The position numbers and the translations under genes were made by a program. This document shows, in pieces, positions 36,189-48,749 of a stretch of 64,000 nucleotides of DNA; position 1 is the first letter of the stretch; each line of letters starts with the position of its first letter. The DNA is from Sipunculus nudus. Lineage: Eukaryota > Annelida > Sipuncula > Golfingiida > Sipunculidae. The stretch is from the NCBI GenBank assembly GCA_026874595.1, contig CM049317.1:25694401-25758400 (forward strand). The letters run 5' to 3'. The notes beneath the pieces were generated by a model. It searched no databases. It was given only the letters and a program-made list of their open reading frames with translations, and had not been told where the DNA came from.

Positions 36189-39100
36189 ACATGCTGTAAA
36201 TAATTTGCAGAAAACCCTGTCTTTTATTCACTGTATGGTGTTAAAAGAACTAAGAATGATATTATTCCCTTTATTTTGCTCTTGTGAGGCGCGGTAAGTT
36301 TTGTAGTAGAGGTGACTTATGAAACGGTACCCATAATGCACATCGCATGTATCAACCAATGCGCATGGAAATACGACCAGAAGATAAAATCCTAACATTC
36401 TTACTCATCTTATTATTTTATTTGTGAAAAAGGGGAAATGCGATTTAAATAAAAATTAAGCATAATAGGACTTATATGGTCCAGCTATGGCTCCATCAAG
36501 TACTATGTTCATGTTAAAAACATTTTAAATGTCGACCTGAACGACTGCAGTGAAAGGCATCTGATTACGTAAGTTTCAGTCGAATATGGCAAGCTTGTCT
36601 ACAATGAATATTTTAAGACTGATGTGACATATAGTAGACTGGCTGCCTATGACAGTTAACGAATCGTTAACGTTGAAAACAATAATTGTTGATTGGGCTA
36701 AAAGGGGTCTGCCTAATATTTTACTCCGTTTACTTGATTACATGAATGGAATGAGTGCTACATGACTCTTAACGCAATGTCTAAACACATTAATATATTC
36801 AACAGTTGTCTAATTTGGAGTTAAAGCAGAATGGACAAGAAATTTCTGGGCCAAATGACTACAATCTGTGGTCCTGTAATTTTACAAAATGTGAGCTCTA
36901 TTTGTTTCCGACACGACACACACACGCTCTCTCTACAAAATCGTGCATTTTACAGGCCACATAAAAAGATGTAGAAATAATGAGGCAATCAGACCTGAAC
37001 GGCTGCTTGCTTGCTGCTGTAGCATATTGTTTTCGTCTGCCCTTGCACGGAAGTTTTCAACCCAAATACATTTCAGTAGACGGAGGTTTTTAGGGGAACC
37101 CTTTTACCCCAGAGGTCCCTTTCACCCCCACCTCCCCCCCCCCCCGTGCTCAGAGTATTCTTAAACATATTTGGACTGCCTTGAGGGGTATTTTGCCTCC
37201 ACTGCCGTCTGACCAGAACTGTGTTTAAACTGGACAAATAAGCCACAGTTTCTTTCCTCCTGTCACCTTGCATGGACGGATAGATGATCTTATAAAAAAA
37301 AAGGGGGGGGGGGGGGATTACACTCCAACGCAAGTTGTACTGGAGCATGTATACGTCATTTTATTTTATAAATTAAAACAGGGAAGAAAACCGTGCGAGA
37401 CGCACAATTATTATATTTCTCAGATTAATTAGTTCTGAATTGAGTGTGCGCGCGTCCCCTGCCTCCTATGATTTCCACCCCCTGCCTTGCGCATGTGTTA
37501 CGGTAACAAATTCTCAAGTGGAAATGTATTTAATACCAGAATTCAGTTAACGAACGAAAAGATAAGAAAAAAAAAATGGATTGGTTGTACGAGCCGATCA
37601 CGTTGACTCCAGCAAGCCGGGCCTGAATCTTCTCCCTACAAAAGTGCATATTTATTTAAATGTGCTAGCTAGTTTGTAACTGTATTTGCCACTGAAATGT
37701 ATATCTCCGCCAAGTAAGATAGTAATCTAACATCCTTGTGTTTAACATATTTGATTCATGTGTGCACGATGCTCAAGTGCTGATCCATGATTTTGGAAAG
37801 TGTGTGTGTGTAGGGCGGGGGAGGGGGCTATGATGACAAATGAGAAATCATTTAAAAGGTCCTATGGGCATGAAACGGAGGTGTCGCGGCCGCAAAAAAA
37901 ATATTTTTTTACAACGCAACCCACTCCTCCACACACCCCGATCGGCTCCAAAAAAAAAACACAACCTGGCGTAGGCTTATTCAATACTTTGCCTAATCAA
38001 TGCCTTGATAGACCTCGCTATGGAGGACTAAGAAGCATGGGCCTGATCTGCTGAGTAAATCCAAGGGAGTACCGACAGTACCCGCTCCCCTTAATATGGA
38101 CACCAGCTCAAAATCTCCGGAGACACCCCCCCCCGAGCTAGATGTATGACAAAAGGACAAACCCTATCTCCAAGAATATCAAAATCTAATCATACCCATT
38201 ACATATTGTCAAATTCATATTTTCCTTATACAAAAATAATTTATTGCCAAATCTTTAGCACTGTGTTATTCATTGTTTTCATTCGATTTATTTATGGGCA
38301 TTCATGAAAATTTAAAGACGCTATTTGCACAGCCAGTACTTGCACATCCAGAAATTATAAACGGATTGACGGAATCATCTCATATTTAAAAAATGTGTGC
38401 ATTATTCCTAGAGAAATGTAAGGGGACAACGTGTCTGGCCGAACCGTTAAAGCAGTACACTCCCTTCCCCATCCCCCAATCTCCCCCGCTCTGAAAAAAA
38501 ACTATTTTTTTTCTTTTTCTTTTTGCATGTGTATAATGCATCCGCTATGTTTCCCATAATTCATTATAATAAAAAAATAAAGTCCATCATGAATATTCAC
38601 ATGAATTTAGAACAAGGCAGTAACACCAAATGTGACGTGTCTGATTTTTTTACACTAGTTTTATGAGCACGAATGTTCGGTTACACATCCTTGCTCCTTG
38701 TGGCTCAGGAATTCGAAATGTAATATAAGGGCCTATACAGTTAGACCCTGTTCATTTTAATTTTAAACCTAGTTTGGCTGATTTCTGTAATTATGTTATT
38801 TATATATTATTAAAATAAATATATTCTGTTTTTCTTTATAAATAAATACCAATACATTTGGAGGAGTAGAAAACTGTCCGAATATTTTCCTACACCCATC
38901 CCCCAGAGGTCGTATCTAATCAGAATGAACCTCTTCCAGTAAGACAGTGTCGCACGGCCGGGACTACTTGTCTTAACTATCAACCTTTAAAATAAAAAGT
39001 TCTTACATTTTAAATGAACACCTTTATACATTTCACATGTGTACTCACAAAATATTACTTTTTCTGTGAAGTCATTACTACAAAAGCATCCATGTTTATG

Positions 39101-39499
39101 TACGTTGCCTTGAAACATTTCTTGTGCAACATATTTGAACGGACATCAATACCCTCTTCACTACATTTATTACTACGCCGCTGATGTATGTAAAAGCTCC
39201 GGTGCATTATGGGTGGCACATTTCGACGCCCACAATTCCTAACAGAGCTCAGGTGAGGAAGCAGCTGCTCCGAGTTAACCGGACCAAAAAAAGGAACCTT
39301 TCACTGACATTCAGTGTTTTTCTAATTTTTGTTTGTTGGAGGCATCCGTCTGCATTTGTTTTAAATGATAGTGTAACTAGGTATATGTACATATGCAGGA
39401 TTCTATTCCGGTTTCGGACTCACTGACAGGACAGTATCAGATGCTTCCTCTCTTTATATATCCTGCTATTAACCAGTTCTGGTAACTACTGCACCTGTT

Positions 39500-39690
39500 T
39501 TATCGCCCCCATTGCTCGGTCAAACCACCGAGGTACCAACGAAAGGCGCACTCGTTCGTGACTGAAGCAGGGCCGTTTGGCACGGCCTTCCCATAAAGCC
39601 TGCACAGCGCTAGCCCCGGACTGCTTGCCGCCTCCACAGATATTCGAACCCACGATCTCCCGGCTGAGAGTTTTTTAAATGTTTGACATC
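39500..39690 (-). mobile_element. tRNA-derived SINE-like fragment
   Basis: The minus strand near 39652-39641 reads gtgGGTTCGAATA, a B-box-like element followed by GC-rich sequence. An ORF across it encodes W-V-R-I-S, a common by-product of tRNA-like SINEs. No tRNA cloverleaf was found. Confidence 0.45.
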
Positions 39691-40277
39691 CCACATGCGA
39701 GCAATTTAAGGTTTTTCATTCTAACACTTCTTACAATTATAACAACTAATTTATCCATCGGCCATATAAATGAGATCTTTAGTGGTATTTTAATATAGTG
39801 TAGACACTTTAACAGTGTTTACAAATCATATTTCTATACCCTTCCCACGCTGGAGGACCTGCACATCCAACCATCCATGTGTGTCTGTGTCTTTGAAATT
39901 GTCTACAACCCATGTGTCCTTCGGAGCATATATATTCGATTGTAAAATCGTATTGGACGACTGTAAGCTAAAAAAAATACCAATGATTTTTTAAATCGAA
40001 TTTATTATGTAACTTCATTACTACCAGGAAACCTTCTTTATAGAATTATACCTCAGAAATTAACCGAGCAAATTCAGTCTAACCTGTACATCATACAAGG
40101 TCATTCTTGTTGATACCTATTTATTGCACAGGGTTCCGTTTTTAGTGCTGTTCGCTATTCTGTGCCCCGTATTTCTAATTTTTCTGACAGAATTAAAATA
40201 TTTTATCTTGATAATATGCCTTTTTTGGATGTGCATACATAATCGTTTATGATCGATTATGCAAATATTAATTAATT

Positions 40278-40287
<10 letters not shown>

Positions 40288-40327
<40 letters not shown>
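40288..40327. repeat. (TA)n microsatellite
   Basis: TA run flanked by CA and TG repeats. Confidence 0.95.
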
Positions 40328-40330
<3 letters not shown>

Positions 40331-40589
40331 TGTGTGTGTATGTGTCTCTTATCATGCGGCATATATGCCTGACCCCTATCATAAATCGTAGCTACGCCCC
40401 TGTGTCACCAGATAAACGTTGCCCCGTACCATTGCGCCAAGTGACCCAACCGGTTGCCTTGCTTTTTTTTTGGCGCACTCAACATATTGGCACTCAAAGA
40501 AAGTATTAACAGAAAATTACAGAATTCAAACCCATCAACCGGTTTACGCCTGTTACGCCTTCAAGAGCAGGAATGACGCCCATGTTATA

Positions 40590-40970
40590 AGTATTGATCG
40601 CACTGGTCCACGACTGGCGGCACAGGTGCCCGACCGGCAGCACTGGACCCAAAATGGCGGGTTTTGACTGGCCACACTGCACCGTGGGTTGCGACACTGA
40701 TCCCCATCTGGCGGCACAGGTCCCTGGCTGGGGCCTTGAACCCCCCCCCCCCCCCCCCCCCGCGCCACTCTTCCCCAGCTGGCGGCAGTTGTCCCCGACT
40801 TATCGCAATAGACCACGTCAGGCGGCACTGGACCCCTTGGTGGCACTAGACCTAGAATGGCGGCACAGGTCACCGATTGGCGGCACTGTAACCCGACAAC
40901 GCATGAGACCACGTCCGGTGGCACTGGACTCCCTCTGGTTGCACTGGACCTAGACTGGCGGCACAAAGAA
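40590..40970. repeat. GC-rich degenerate minisatellite
   Basis: Repeated 'tggcggcact' and 'ggcggcacaggt' blocks with spacers of roughly 15-25 bases, interrupted by a poly-C run (40741-40761). Much richer in GC than its surroundings. ORFs on both strands here arise from the repeat. Confidence 0.8.
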
Positions 40971-41102
40971 CAGAGTCAAGTATGTCAAATTACAATTTTC
41001 TTTTCGTGTACCATTTGAAGAATAAACCGTTTATAATTGTAGCTGTAAAGGTAAAATATTTATGGTAAATTCAGAAATCCATATAAAATTTTATTCTTTT
41101 AG

Positions 41103-41267
41103 AAGTTATCACTTTGGCATGGGAGAACAAAGCAAAAGGACGTGCCAACGAACCACATTTTTTATCAGTGTATATGTACAGGAAAAACAACACGAACAGA
41201 AAGAGGAAAAAGAGCCTCCTCATGCAATTTCATCCTTGTGATGATGTTTTAGAGGGCGTGTGTAAAT
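41103..41267 (+). pseudogene. Relic of receptor exon D
   Basis: After TTTTAG it encodes E-V-I-T-L-A-W-E ... S-V-Y-M ... K-K-S-L-L-M-Q-F-H-P-C-D-D ... G-V-C-K, aligning with exon D of gene 3 (K-A-I-T-G-T-W-D, F-R-P-C-E-D, Y-V-C-R). The first cysteine is lost (P-H-F-L for P-H-C-A) and no donor GT lies at the expected end. Orphan exon, perhaps part of the same dead gene as 47395-48745. Confidence 0.75.
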
Positions 41268-41396
41268 TGCTGTATGACATCTGGCTTAGTAATCCTTATT
41301 ATTTAAAGGTGTTTTGTAACTATCTTCAACATTGATTCCAGAATAAATGGGGAATGGTTTCCATGCTTTAAGATTTGAAATATTTACATAACATAA

Positions 41397-42560
41397 CATA
41401 ACATGTTATTCTCTATCACAACGTAACAAGTAATGTATAATAGCCCCTGCCAGGAGGATATGCGTTCATCCCCGTCCGTGTGTGTATGAAAGTGTTTGTC
41501 TTTCTGTGTCTTTTCATGACATAACTCATGCAATCATGAATTGGATCTTAAGAAATGTCCAGGGCATTTCGAGAATGGACCAGTAAAGAATCGATTACAT
41601 TTTGGGGTAAGGATCCGACACATAATCCGTATTCAGGAACGTCAATAAGAATATACGCAAATGAAGGGTCACTTATGGAAGAGAGAACCTTGGAATATGG
41701 GCCGTATAAGTGAATGCAAACATAGGTTTGGAACATCCGACAATAGTTGCCGGGACACGGCTGAGGGTTACATTCCTTTGAAATGCAGATTTTTTTTGTA
41801 AATTATAGGTTTATGATAATCTTAAAGAGATTTGCCTAGTCGGAAGAGACAGAAATATATATATTTTAATGTACATATATATATCTACACACAAACACAG
41901 ACACATTTATATATATTGCACTTTTTTGTCTCCACCACAAAAGATACAATTCTTATGGGGCCTGGACAGTAAAGCGGTAAAACACTCCGCTTCTCCGCTT
42001 GCGACTAGGGTTCAATCCAGCTGCCATGAATATCCAGCTGCCACGGGACTGGGTTGTAGTGGCCCGTCAAAGGTCAGTGGTTCTCTCCGGGTTCTTCCAC
42101 CTCTCTCACTACGATCTTGAACTCTATCAGTATCTTTTATTTTCGACTTTAATATCTAAATGAATACCGACTCAATCTGTCAAAGTTTTTTGTTGCTGAG
42201 GGAGACAGTGCGGGCCGGATTTTCAGGAGATATGTGACTGACTCGAGCGCCGACTTCACTTTCAGTCAGTCAGTCAGTCAGTCGTATATTTAAAAACATA
42301 GTCCTGATGCGAAAACAAACCAGCCAGCCATAATATTTATATTTTATTCATTTTTTTCAAAAATGCTTACGCTTATGAGGTACTGTACTAAAGGCCTTTT
42401 ACTTTTACCCAGTTTAAGTTACCTTCACCGATTTTTCATGGTCATAGGGCTCAAAAAGTATGATGGTTTTAGAGCTTCAATGTCTTTTAACTCTGTGATT
42501 ACTTTTCTCCTGAGCAAAACTGATTATACCTTTATTTTAACATCTTATGTATAGCCAACC
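41397..42560 (+). mobile_element. Dispersed repeat, copy 1, with nested SINE
   Basis: Collinear with 60075-60985: shared blocks include 'cataacatgttattctctatca', 'aatatacgcaaat' and 'aaatcttacatatagccaa'-type ends. This copy holds about 350 extra bases (about 41945-42290) including a tRNA-like segment. No ORF survives. Confidence 0.75.
41955..42125 (+). mobile_element. tRNA-derived SINE inserted in the dispersed repeat
   Basis: 'cagtaaagcggtaaaacact' (A-box-like) is followed 30-40 bases later by 'agggttcaatcc' (B-box-like), and the segment is missing from the sister repeat at 60075. A TCAG tetranucleotide run follows at 42263-42282. Confidence 0.6.
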
Positions 42561-42789
42561 GATTCGCTCTAAAAAAAGTTACCTGTGACTTCTATCCTTT
42601 CTGCATTAAGACCTAATTCTGTCCGCTTTCCTACTCTAACCTTTCTCAATACGTAGTCTCTGGGCCTCATGCTCACCGATCTAGGCCTAACTCTGACTTT
42701 AAGCCTAAGTCACATACTTCGCCCAACAAATACGACAGGTCTGGGACAGAAAATTGAGAAAATTCCTAGGATAGTCACAGGGGCATATT

Positions 42790-42816
42790 CATGGGGGATG
42801 GGGGGGGGGGGGGGAC
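42790..42816. repeat. Poly-G tract
   Basis: Long G run within otherwise ordinary sequence. Confidence 0.9.
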
Positions 42817-43269
42817 ACAAAAGGGCGCGCCTTCTCTTTCCTGCTAACTCTTATGCCAGTAAACAACTAGACAGTTAGGTTTGTAAACTGAGATTTATTT
42901 GATGTTTGATTATTTAAGTAAAGCACACATTTATTTAATATTTTACATTTTATTTATACAGGGTCTACCTTGCTGCACTGAACCATTTACAAATAAAACA
43001 TATATTAACTTAAATACCAATACCATCCATTCATAATGCCATGGCTAAGTGTAAAAAAACATTAACATTATAATTAAGTGAACCCTTAAACGTATTAGCA
43101 TATTTGGAAAATATATCATATTTATACTTATATAAGCAAGCAGAGGAAAATATGTGAGGTACGAAACAACTATCATTAAGTATTCTGTAACATTGATAGA
43201 CTTGGCAATAGCAATATTCTGAATTAGTAAGATTGAATGAAGTTAATTATTATTCTTATATATTCAATG

Positions 43270-43630
43270 ATTGCTACTTAAAAAAGAGTAAAACACACAT
43301 CAACACAAGAATATGCAATTGTACCATATATAATGTATATTGCCTATACATTTTCTTAAATTTATCGTTTAATTCCTTTCTTAAAAAGAAGCACATATGA
43401 TGTGGCTGGTATAGATTCTCTTGATAGACTATTATAGACTTCTGGCCCAGAAAATAGTGAAGACTTTTCAAATATTAATTTAAAAAAATGTCCATGGCAA
43501 TATATGATGACATCATCTGCAGTACGATCAGTATTTAGCACAACTGGAAGAGCATTTATGTATATTAAAAACATAACTGGTCCAATAAACGTAGTCTGAG
43601 AATACACCTTTCCTTCACAACTAGACATTA
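43270..43630 (-). mobile_element. Non-LTR retrotransposon remnant (internally deleted)
   Basis: On the minus strand, G-P-V-M-F-L-I-Y-I-N-A-L-P and T-A-D-D-V-I-I-Y match the reverse-transcriptase region up to the (Y/F)xDD active site, here TADD. The next residues (V-Y-N-S-L-S-R-E-S-I, F-K-K-G-I-K-R) match the far C-terminal end of such ORFs, so the middle is deleted. Confidence 0.75.
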
Positions 43631-44209
43631 TTATTATTGTATATTACTATATGTAACCGTTTATCAAGGTGTGAATGAAACCAGACCACTGTGTTACTAG
43701 CAAAACCAAATGTATGCAGTTTTTCTGGTAATCTTTTGTGATTTATACAAAATCCTTTGGTTGGCCCGATATTTTTATACATATACCATTAGAAAATTTG
43801 CAAGGATTGTTACTTTTGATCTTCCACATATATGAAATATGGCATTTTAAGTAAATAAATATATGCATGCCTCTCTATAGGTGTGGTAATGTTATTCACA
43901 GGGTAAAATGCATCGTTCAGTTGTATCGGAATAACTTTCTCATGAAATCAATCATACATTAAAACATTGTTACTAGTTCTGGTAATTTAACTATGATTAA
44001 AATAAATCTAGAAACGTGGTTGATTTGTTTCTATTATTATTTCTTTGTACTTATACAACTCTCTAATTAATATTTTCTATGGATTGTTTGACAAGAAAAA
44101 AAATAATTTAGCCACGAGACCATTCCATCTCTCTTTGTCTAAGTGCAATAAACATTTAACAGGACATGGTCCAGAACAGTGTTTCTGGTCCTGGGTACAG
44201 TGGAATTAG

Positions 44210-44212
<3 letters not shown>

Positions 44213-44268
<56 letters not shown>
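44213..44268. repeat. (TA)n microsatellite
   Basis: Uninterrupted TA run. Confidence 0.95.
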
Positions 44269-44273
<5 letters not shown>

Positions 44274-44539
44274 TTTACTATATAACTTACTATCAGAAAA
44301 GAATTGAAGCTCCTCGGACCGGAATTCGGTGCTGCGCCCTCCCCCCATCTTCAAATCTTGGATACGCCACTGAGGCGTGGGTGTGTCGTATAGAAATCAG
44401 GTGTTTTGCGACGAAAAAACTGTCGTAGGCCCTTGTTTTGGAATTTTGAACATGTTTATTTTTTTTTTTCAGCGTTACTCTATGTTTTCCTAGGTTACTC
44501 AATGTCAGGCTGATCTCTTAGATCTGTTGTACGATGCCT

Positions 44540-44990
44540 TACGACTGTGTTACGATATAGAGGTAAACCAACCTAACGCCTCTCGACACGTCACAATACA
44601 CAGATGACGTCTATTGTGTCACAACGTTCACTTGTGTGGTGGCAGTTGACCAGGTCACACAACACGTCGTGGAGAAACACACGACACGAGAAGAGTGTTG
44701 GCTTTGCAATCGCCGGCCGCGCGACACGACCGAGCATGTTTGATTTATAGTCCAATGGAAGGCTGTGTCGAGTTGAGTCGGCTTTTTCCCGATACAACTC
44801 GACAGGGATCCTGCAGTGGGATTTGACGCGCGACACTCTTTACACACTACACGACACGCAAGGCGACGCAAACCGACGCAACTTCCGGGCAACACATGAC
44901 AATTTCCGTGTTGTGAATCCCAAGTGTGTCCCAACTGTGCTATTTTGGCTGCACGACACCCTACATGACAGGCTAGACGACGCAAACCGA
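44540..44990. other. CpG-rich island with repeated 'cgacac' motif
   Basis: Stands out from the AT-rich surroundings. 'cgacac' and 'cgacgcaaaccg' recur many times in both orientations (for example cacgacacg and gtgtcg). Minus-strand ORFs overlap it but show no known domain. Could be the interior of a DNA transposon with subterminal repeats. Confidence 0.45.
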
Positions 44991-45909
44991 TAATAAAAAA
45001 AACAAGTGTCGGTGTGCATCGCCTGATTTCTGTGTCAGTCCGCTTGCTGTTGGCTTGTTGTAGGCTTGCTGATATCGTATAAAAGTTAAAATCGTAGGTT
45101 GTTTTGTTATGTCGCTTACAAAAAAAGATTATATATTCTCAAAGGTTCACTGAACCATATTACATGAATACCTGTGTATAATTGCTAAAGGTATCTTTAG
45201 AGATGTTATACAGATGATTTGAACTTGCAATAACCACAACTATGCTTTACTTACCCTAGTCATAAAAACAAATCTGCTTATGGAAGTAAATGTTCATACT
45301 AATGTCTGCCCGAATGAGGTTCGGTAAACCAATTTTCCACAATAAAGATTTAACCTTGGTTTGTAACATTGTAAAATGTACATAATCTGTACCTTCTCCA
45401 GTACACAATCATTGGCTTCTTTGAATAGTCAGGCGCCGTGTACTCTTCTGGACCATTAAAACACTGAGCCGTTGCATCCGCGGATTCGTATGTGATGTTT
45501 CTACCATTATGGGCGCTTGACATAGGCGAGTCATGTGAGTGATATGGGGCATTTGCAATCAGAACCTTTGCTTGACCATCAATCCCTGGGGTACGGTTTC
45601 CGAGGTTTCCTATGCTATATTTTCTATCATATCTACGCAGAACTCATCCACAATTCGGATGTTAGAAAAGTCATATATGTCACTCAAAAAAATGGTTTTC
45701 AGATCTACCCGTTTATCTACCATTGACCCGATCTAACGCAATTCGTGGTATCTCCAAATTCGTAAATATCGTTTTCCATCAAGACGTCACACACCTAACC
45801 TCTCCCGCTGTATATGGCCATCCTTCTATCATTGGTTATATTTGATCGAATTTGGTGAAAATAATTCTCGGCGAATTCAGAAAAAAAACTTATATCGTAA
45901 ACTTAGACT

Positions 45910-46135
45910 GATTAGTGTATGATGTAAACTGGGCACAGAAATGTATAAATTAACCTAAGGCTTAGACATGAATAAATGGAGTGAGGTTAAGACATGTATA
46001 ACGTAGACTAAATCTAAGTAAGATGGAAATATGTATGACTTAGACTGAGACTCAGACATGTATGAAGTCAAGAGACGCCTAGATATGTATATAACGGAGA
46101 TATGACGCAAAATTTAAATGAAGCGAGAGAAGTTT
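45910..46135. repeat. Dispersed 'gactgagac' repeat, copy 1
   Basis: Repeated 'cttagac', 'gactgagact' and 'atgtatga' words, collinear with 63530-63730 and ending in a matching 'gaagtttgct' / 'aaagtttgct'. It directly abuts, and probably truncated, the exon A relic. Confidence 0.65.
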
Positions 46136-46140
46136 GCTGA

Positions 46141-46247
46141 TTGTATGCTGTTATCTAAATCGATGGTTGAACGACCGTCCCCTTTTCTGCATTGTTCCAT
46201 TGCTTCTGCCCAGACAAGATGTCCTGGGCACTGACAAAAGCGCGCTG
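46141..46247 (-). pseudogene. Relic of receptor exon A (5' part)
   Basis: On the minus strand after TTTTAG: A-R-F-C-Q-C, V-W-A-E-A-M-E-Q-C-R-K and D-G-R-S-T-I-D-L-D, aligning with exon A of genes 2 and 3. The exon stops matching before the WIGG motif, where a dispersed repeat begins. Confidence 0.8.
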
Positions 46248-47394
46248 CTAAAACAAAACTTAGATTCAACGAGAAAAGTAATATAATCAGATATACACTT
46301 TCATCTGCTCCTGGATGATTTATCCTACGTGAGAGATACAGCCTGAATATATAATCTGTAATAAGATTAATACAGGAAATTGGTAAAACGTTAAGCCCAC
46401 CAGAATGCCTCTGACGCATCTGCATATCACCATATCACAATAAATTGTTGTAAACAGGCACTTTTAAGGGGTCAGTAAATTTCAGCTTCTACTAACCCCT
46501 CCCCCGCTGCACAGTAGCTAAAGGTCCTCAACAGAAAAGTAGAATCGAATGCATTTTGAAACAGGCAAATAAGCCCATTGGCCTTCTTTTAAAAAAAGGC
46601 GTTATTATGGTTGTATGGCAGATGAAGTTATTGGATCACTTGTTTTATGTTACAAAATCAAGGTTGTTATCAGTGTTTCTTGCATATGGTATTTCTCTGC
46701 GTTTCATTACGTACAGTACAAAGAAAAAAAAAAACAAGTGAACCTCGTAAAACGTACACCTTTATTGAATGTGTTTCAGTCAAACCTAAGACGCTCTAGT
46801 TGTAAAAGAATGCAACGCTAAATTATGTATGAGTAGAACATGAGTCTGTAAGTCTTATGTTATCTGGCAAAGGTTAATGCAATATTTTCGAAAACACATT
46901 TGTACGGCGCACATATGTCGCACATACCCGAACCTGTACTATACAGATATACAGACATACGTTTTTGTACATGTTCCATCCCCTGTTGTTTTAGGATGGC
47001 TCCCTTTGATGCGGGCTTTCTGGCTTGAAAGTGCCCACGAGTTTGTGAAAATCTACTCCTATAACAATAGGCTCGTACAAACAACCCATGTGTTCTAGAT
47101 CAAAGAGAATGTTTTCCCTACCTGCAAAAATTATAAAAGATTTCACTGATCTGACCTAATCACAAATATTAGTGACACTAAAAAAGATGAACATTATCAA
47201 TTTGCTTAAGCGAGGACCGTCTCTAAAGAGGCCCAGAACTGAAGGTTTGCCCGACCGGCGTGAATGTTCGACATTTCGCATTTAATATTTACAGTTTTAT
47301 GACCAATAAAGAGAACATTGGAACCGCTATTATCATTCTATTGTTGTTCCTTTGCTGGAATCTTGAGATGTGAGATTTAGTTGACGGAAATCTC

Positions 47395-47517
47395 ACCTAT
47401 CCACTCGAAGTCCAGTATGTCAATGAAAGATGAATGTTTATCGGTTAATGGAGATGGTCAACTAACTTTACAAACTGTCAAAGGCGTGGCAAGTTTACAT
47501 ATTTCATCTGTGAGGGT
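47395..47517 (+). pseudogene. Relic of receptor exon F
   Basis: M-K-D-E-C-L-S-V-N-G-D-G-Q matches exon F (K-C-L-S-V-N-x-x-G-Q). A frameshift follows before the bases for the last cysteines ('tttcatctgtga'), and the W of G-Q-W is lost. Confidence 0.78.
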
Positions 47518-47767
47518 AAGCTCTATATATACACAGACATACAAAATAAATCTTTAAAAATGGAAATTCCATACGAATTCTAATCATTGGATCTAACTTA
47601 AGCCGTGCACACCTATAATGACATTTATTGGTTTAAATGATAATTTGATTCACAAATAAATGTATAACTTATTGGATTATTACAAACGTCAAGACCAATG
47701 TAAAATTGAGCATTTACAGTGACATGTACAGGAATGTTGGTAACCTGGCCTGCATGTATATTTTTAG

Positions 47768-47870
47768 ATGCAAGCAATCCTAGAAGTTTCATCACGTATA
47801 AGGTGATAAGAAGGGTGATTTCAGCACTGAGTCTGCTGGAACTCGTCGTTCTGATTATGTTCATAACGAG
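47768..47870 (+). pseudogene. Relic of receptor transmembrane exon
   Basis: 103 bases between TTTTTAG and GAG|GTAAT keep the phase 1-to-2 layout. The frame is open, but the membrane segment now contains a glutamate (S-L-L-E-L-V-V-L-I-M-F-I-T-R). Compare I-V-A-L-I-M-F-I-L-R in gene 2. Confidence 0.75.
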
Positions 47871-48144
47871 GTAATTTGATATTGAGGAAAATAATTAACT
47901 ATAAAATTGTCACAATATTTATAATGGTCAAAATAAGGCATGAACGGCTCCAATAGTATCAATATTGTAATTATTATTATAATTATCATGATATGTAATA
48001 AAAATAACATTTATTATTATTCAGATGATAATTATTATTATAATCATTATTATTATCATAATAATAATTATTATTAATATTATTATCAACGCAGTTCATG
48101 AAATGTTGTAAGCAAGTTGGAGATATTTAGTGTATTCCATTCAG

Positions 48145-48745
48145 ACTGAAACTTTCGCAGACTTCATCTGTGTTGCTAACTGCTAAGGAAAAAGTATGAT
48201 GCAGATATTGAAGGCAAGCTTTGAGAGTATGTAGACATTGATGACGTAGAATTGTGGCTAGCTGATGGAACTTAAGCATCATTCCCTGTTTCATGTCAAA
48301 GCAATAAATCTACAAGATCTACAAGATGGCAAAGAATGCTCCGGAGTGGCATAAGGAAGCCAAGATGAAAGTATATTGAAGTAATTTAAAATGTGATCCA
48401 CGAATCCGCTGGCAATATTTGCAAGTTTGGCAGAGCAGAGTACAGACAAAGTTGAATGTCACGAGTGAATCACGTCACGGGCCAGGTTTAAATAGTCATA
48501 TTTAAGACGCTGATCTACAAGTACATTACACCAGGACACAGGATGATATGGAAGAAGGAGCTTCTTCTATAACTCACCGAGCGACAGATGAAGTCCATTT
48601 GAACTGAGCAAACCCTCCGTATGATACAATACATGACGGCCCTGAAGGCGAAAGCACCTAAACTGCACAAGTTGTTTATGCAGTGTCGAAAGGAGTAGGT
48701 CTTAAACGGAGTGACAGCTATGTTGAAAACGATAATTCCTTGTGA
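48145..48745 (+). pseudogene. Relic of receptor tail exon (gene 2 type)
   Basis: After ATTCAG it aligns with the gene 2 tail DNA, including 'tatgtagacattgatgac' and 'gctgatgga', and ends with 'gaaaacgataattccttg' opposite the gene 2 C-terminal end. TGA interrupts after about 18 codons, and further stops and indels follow. Confidence 0.8.
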
Positions 48746-48749
48746 GCGA

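Larger units (their letters stand above)
36189..41100. other. Intergenic, no gene recognised
   Basis: Contains C/G homopolymer runs (37133-37145, 37301-37318), a tRNA-like SINE fragment (39500-39690), a TA run (40288-40327) and a GC-rich minisatellite (40590-40970). Short ORFs show no recognisable domain. Confidence 0.6.

Noticed and set aside
44591-44985. Overlapping minus-strand ORFs rich in Cys, Arg and His
   Set aside because: They follow the 'cgacac' repeat composition in two frames at once, which argues against selection on a protein.
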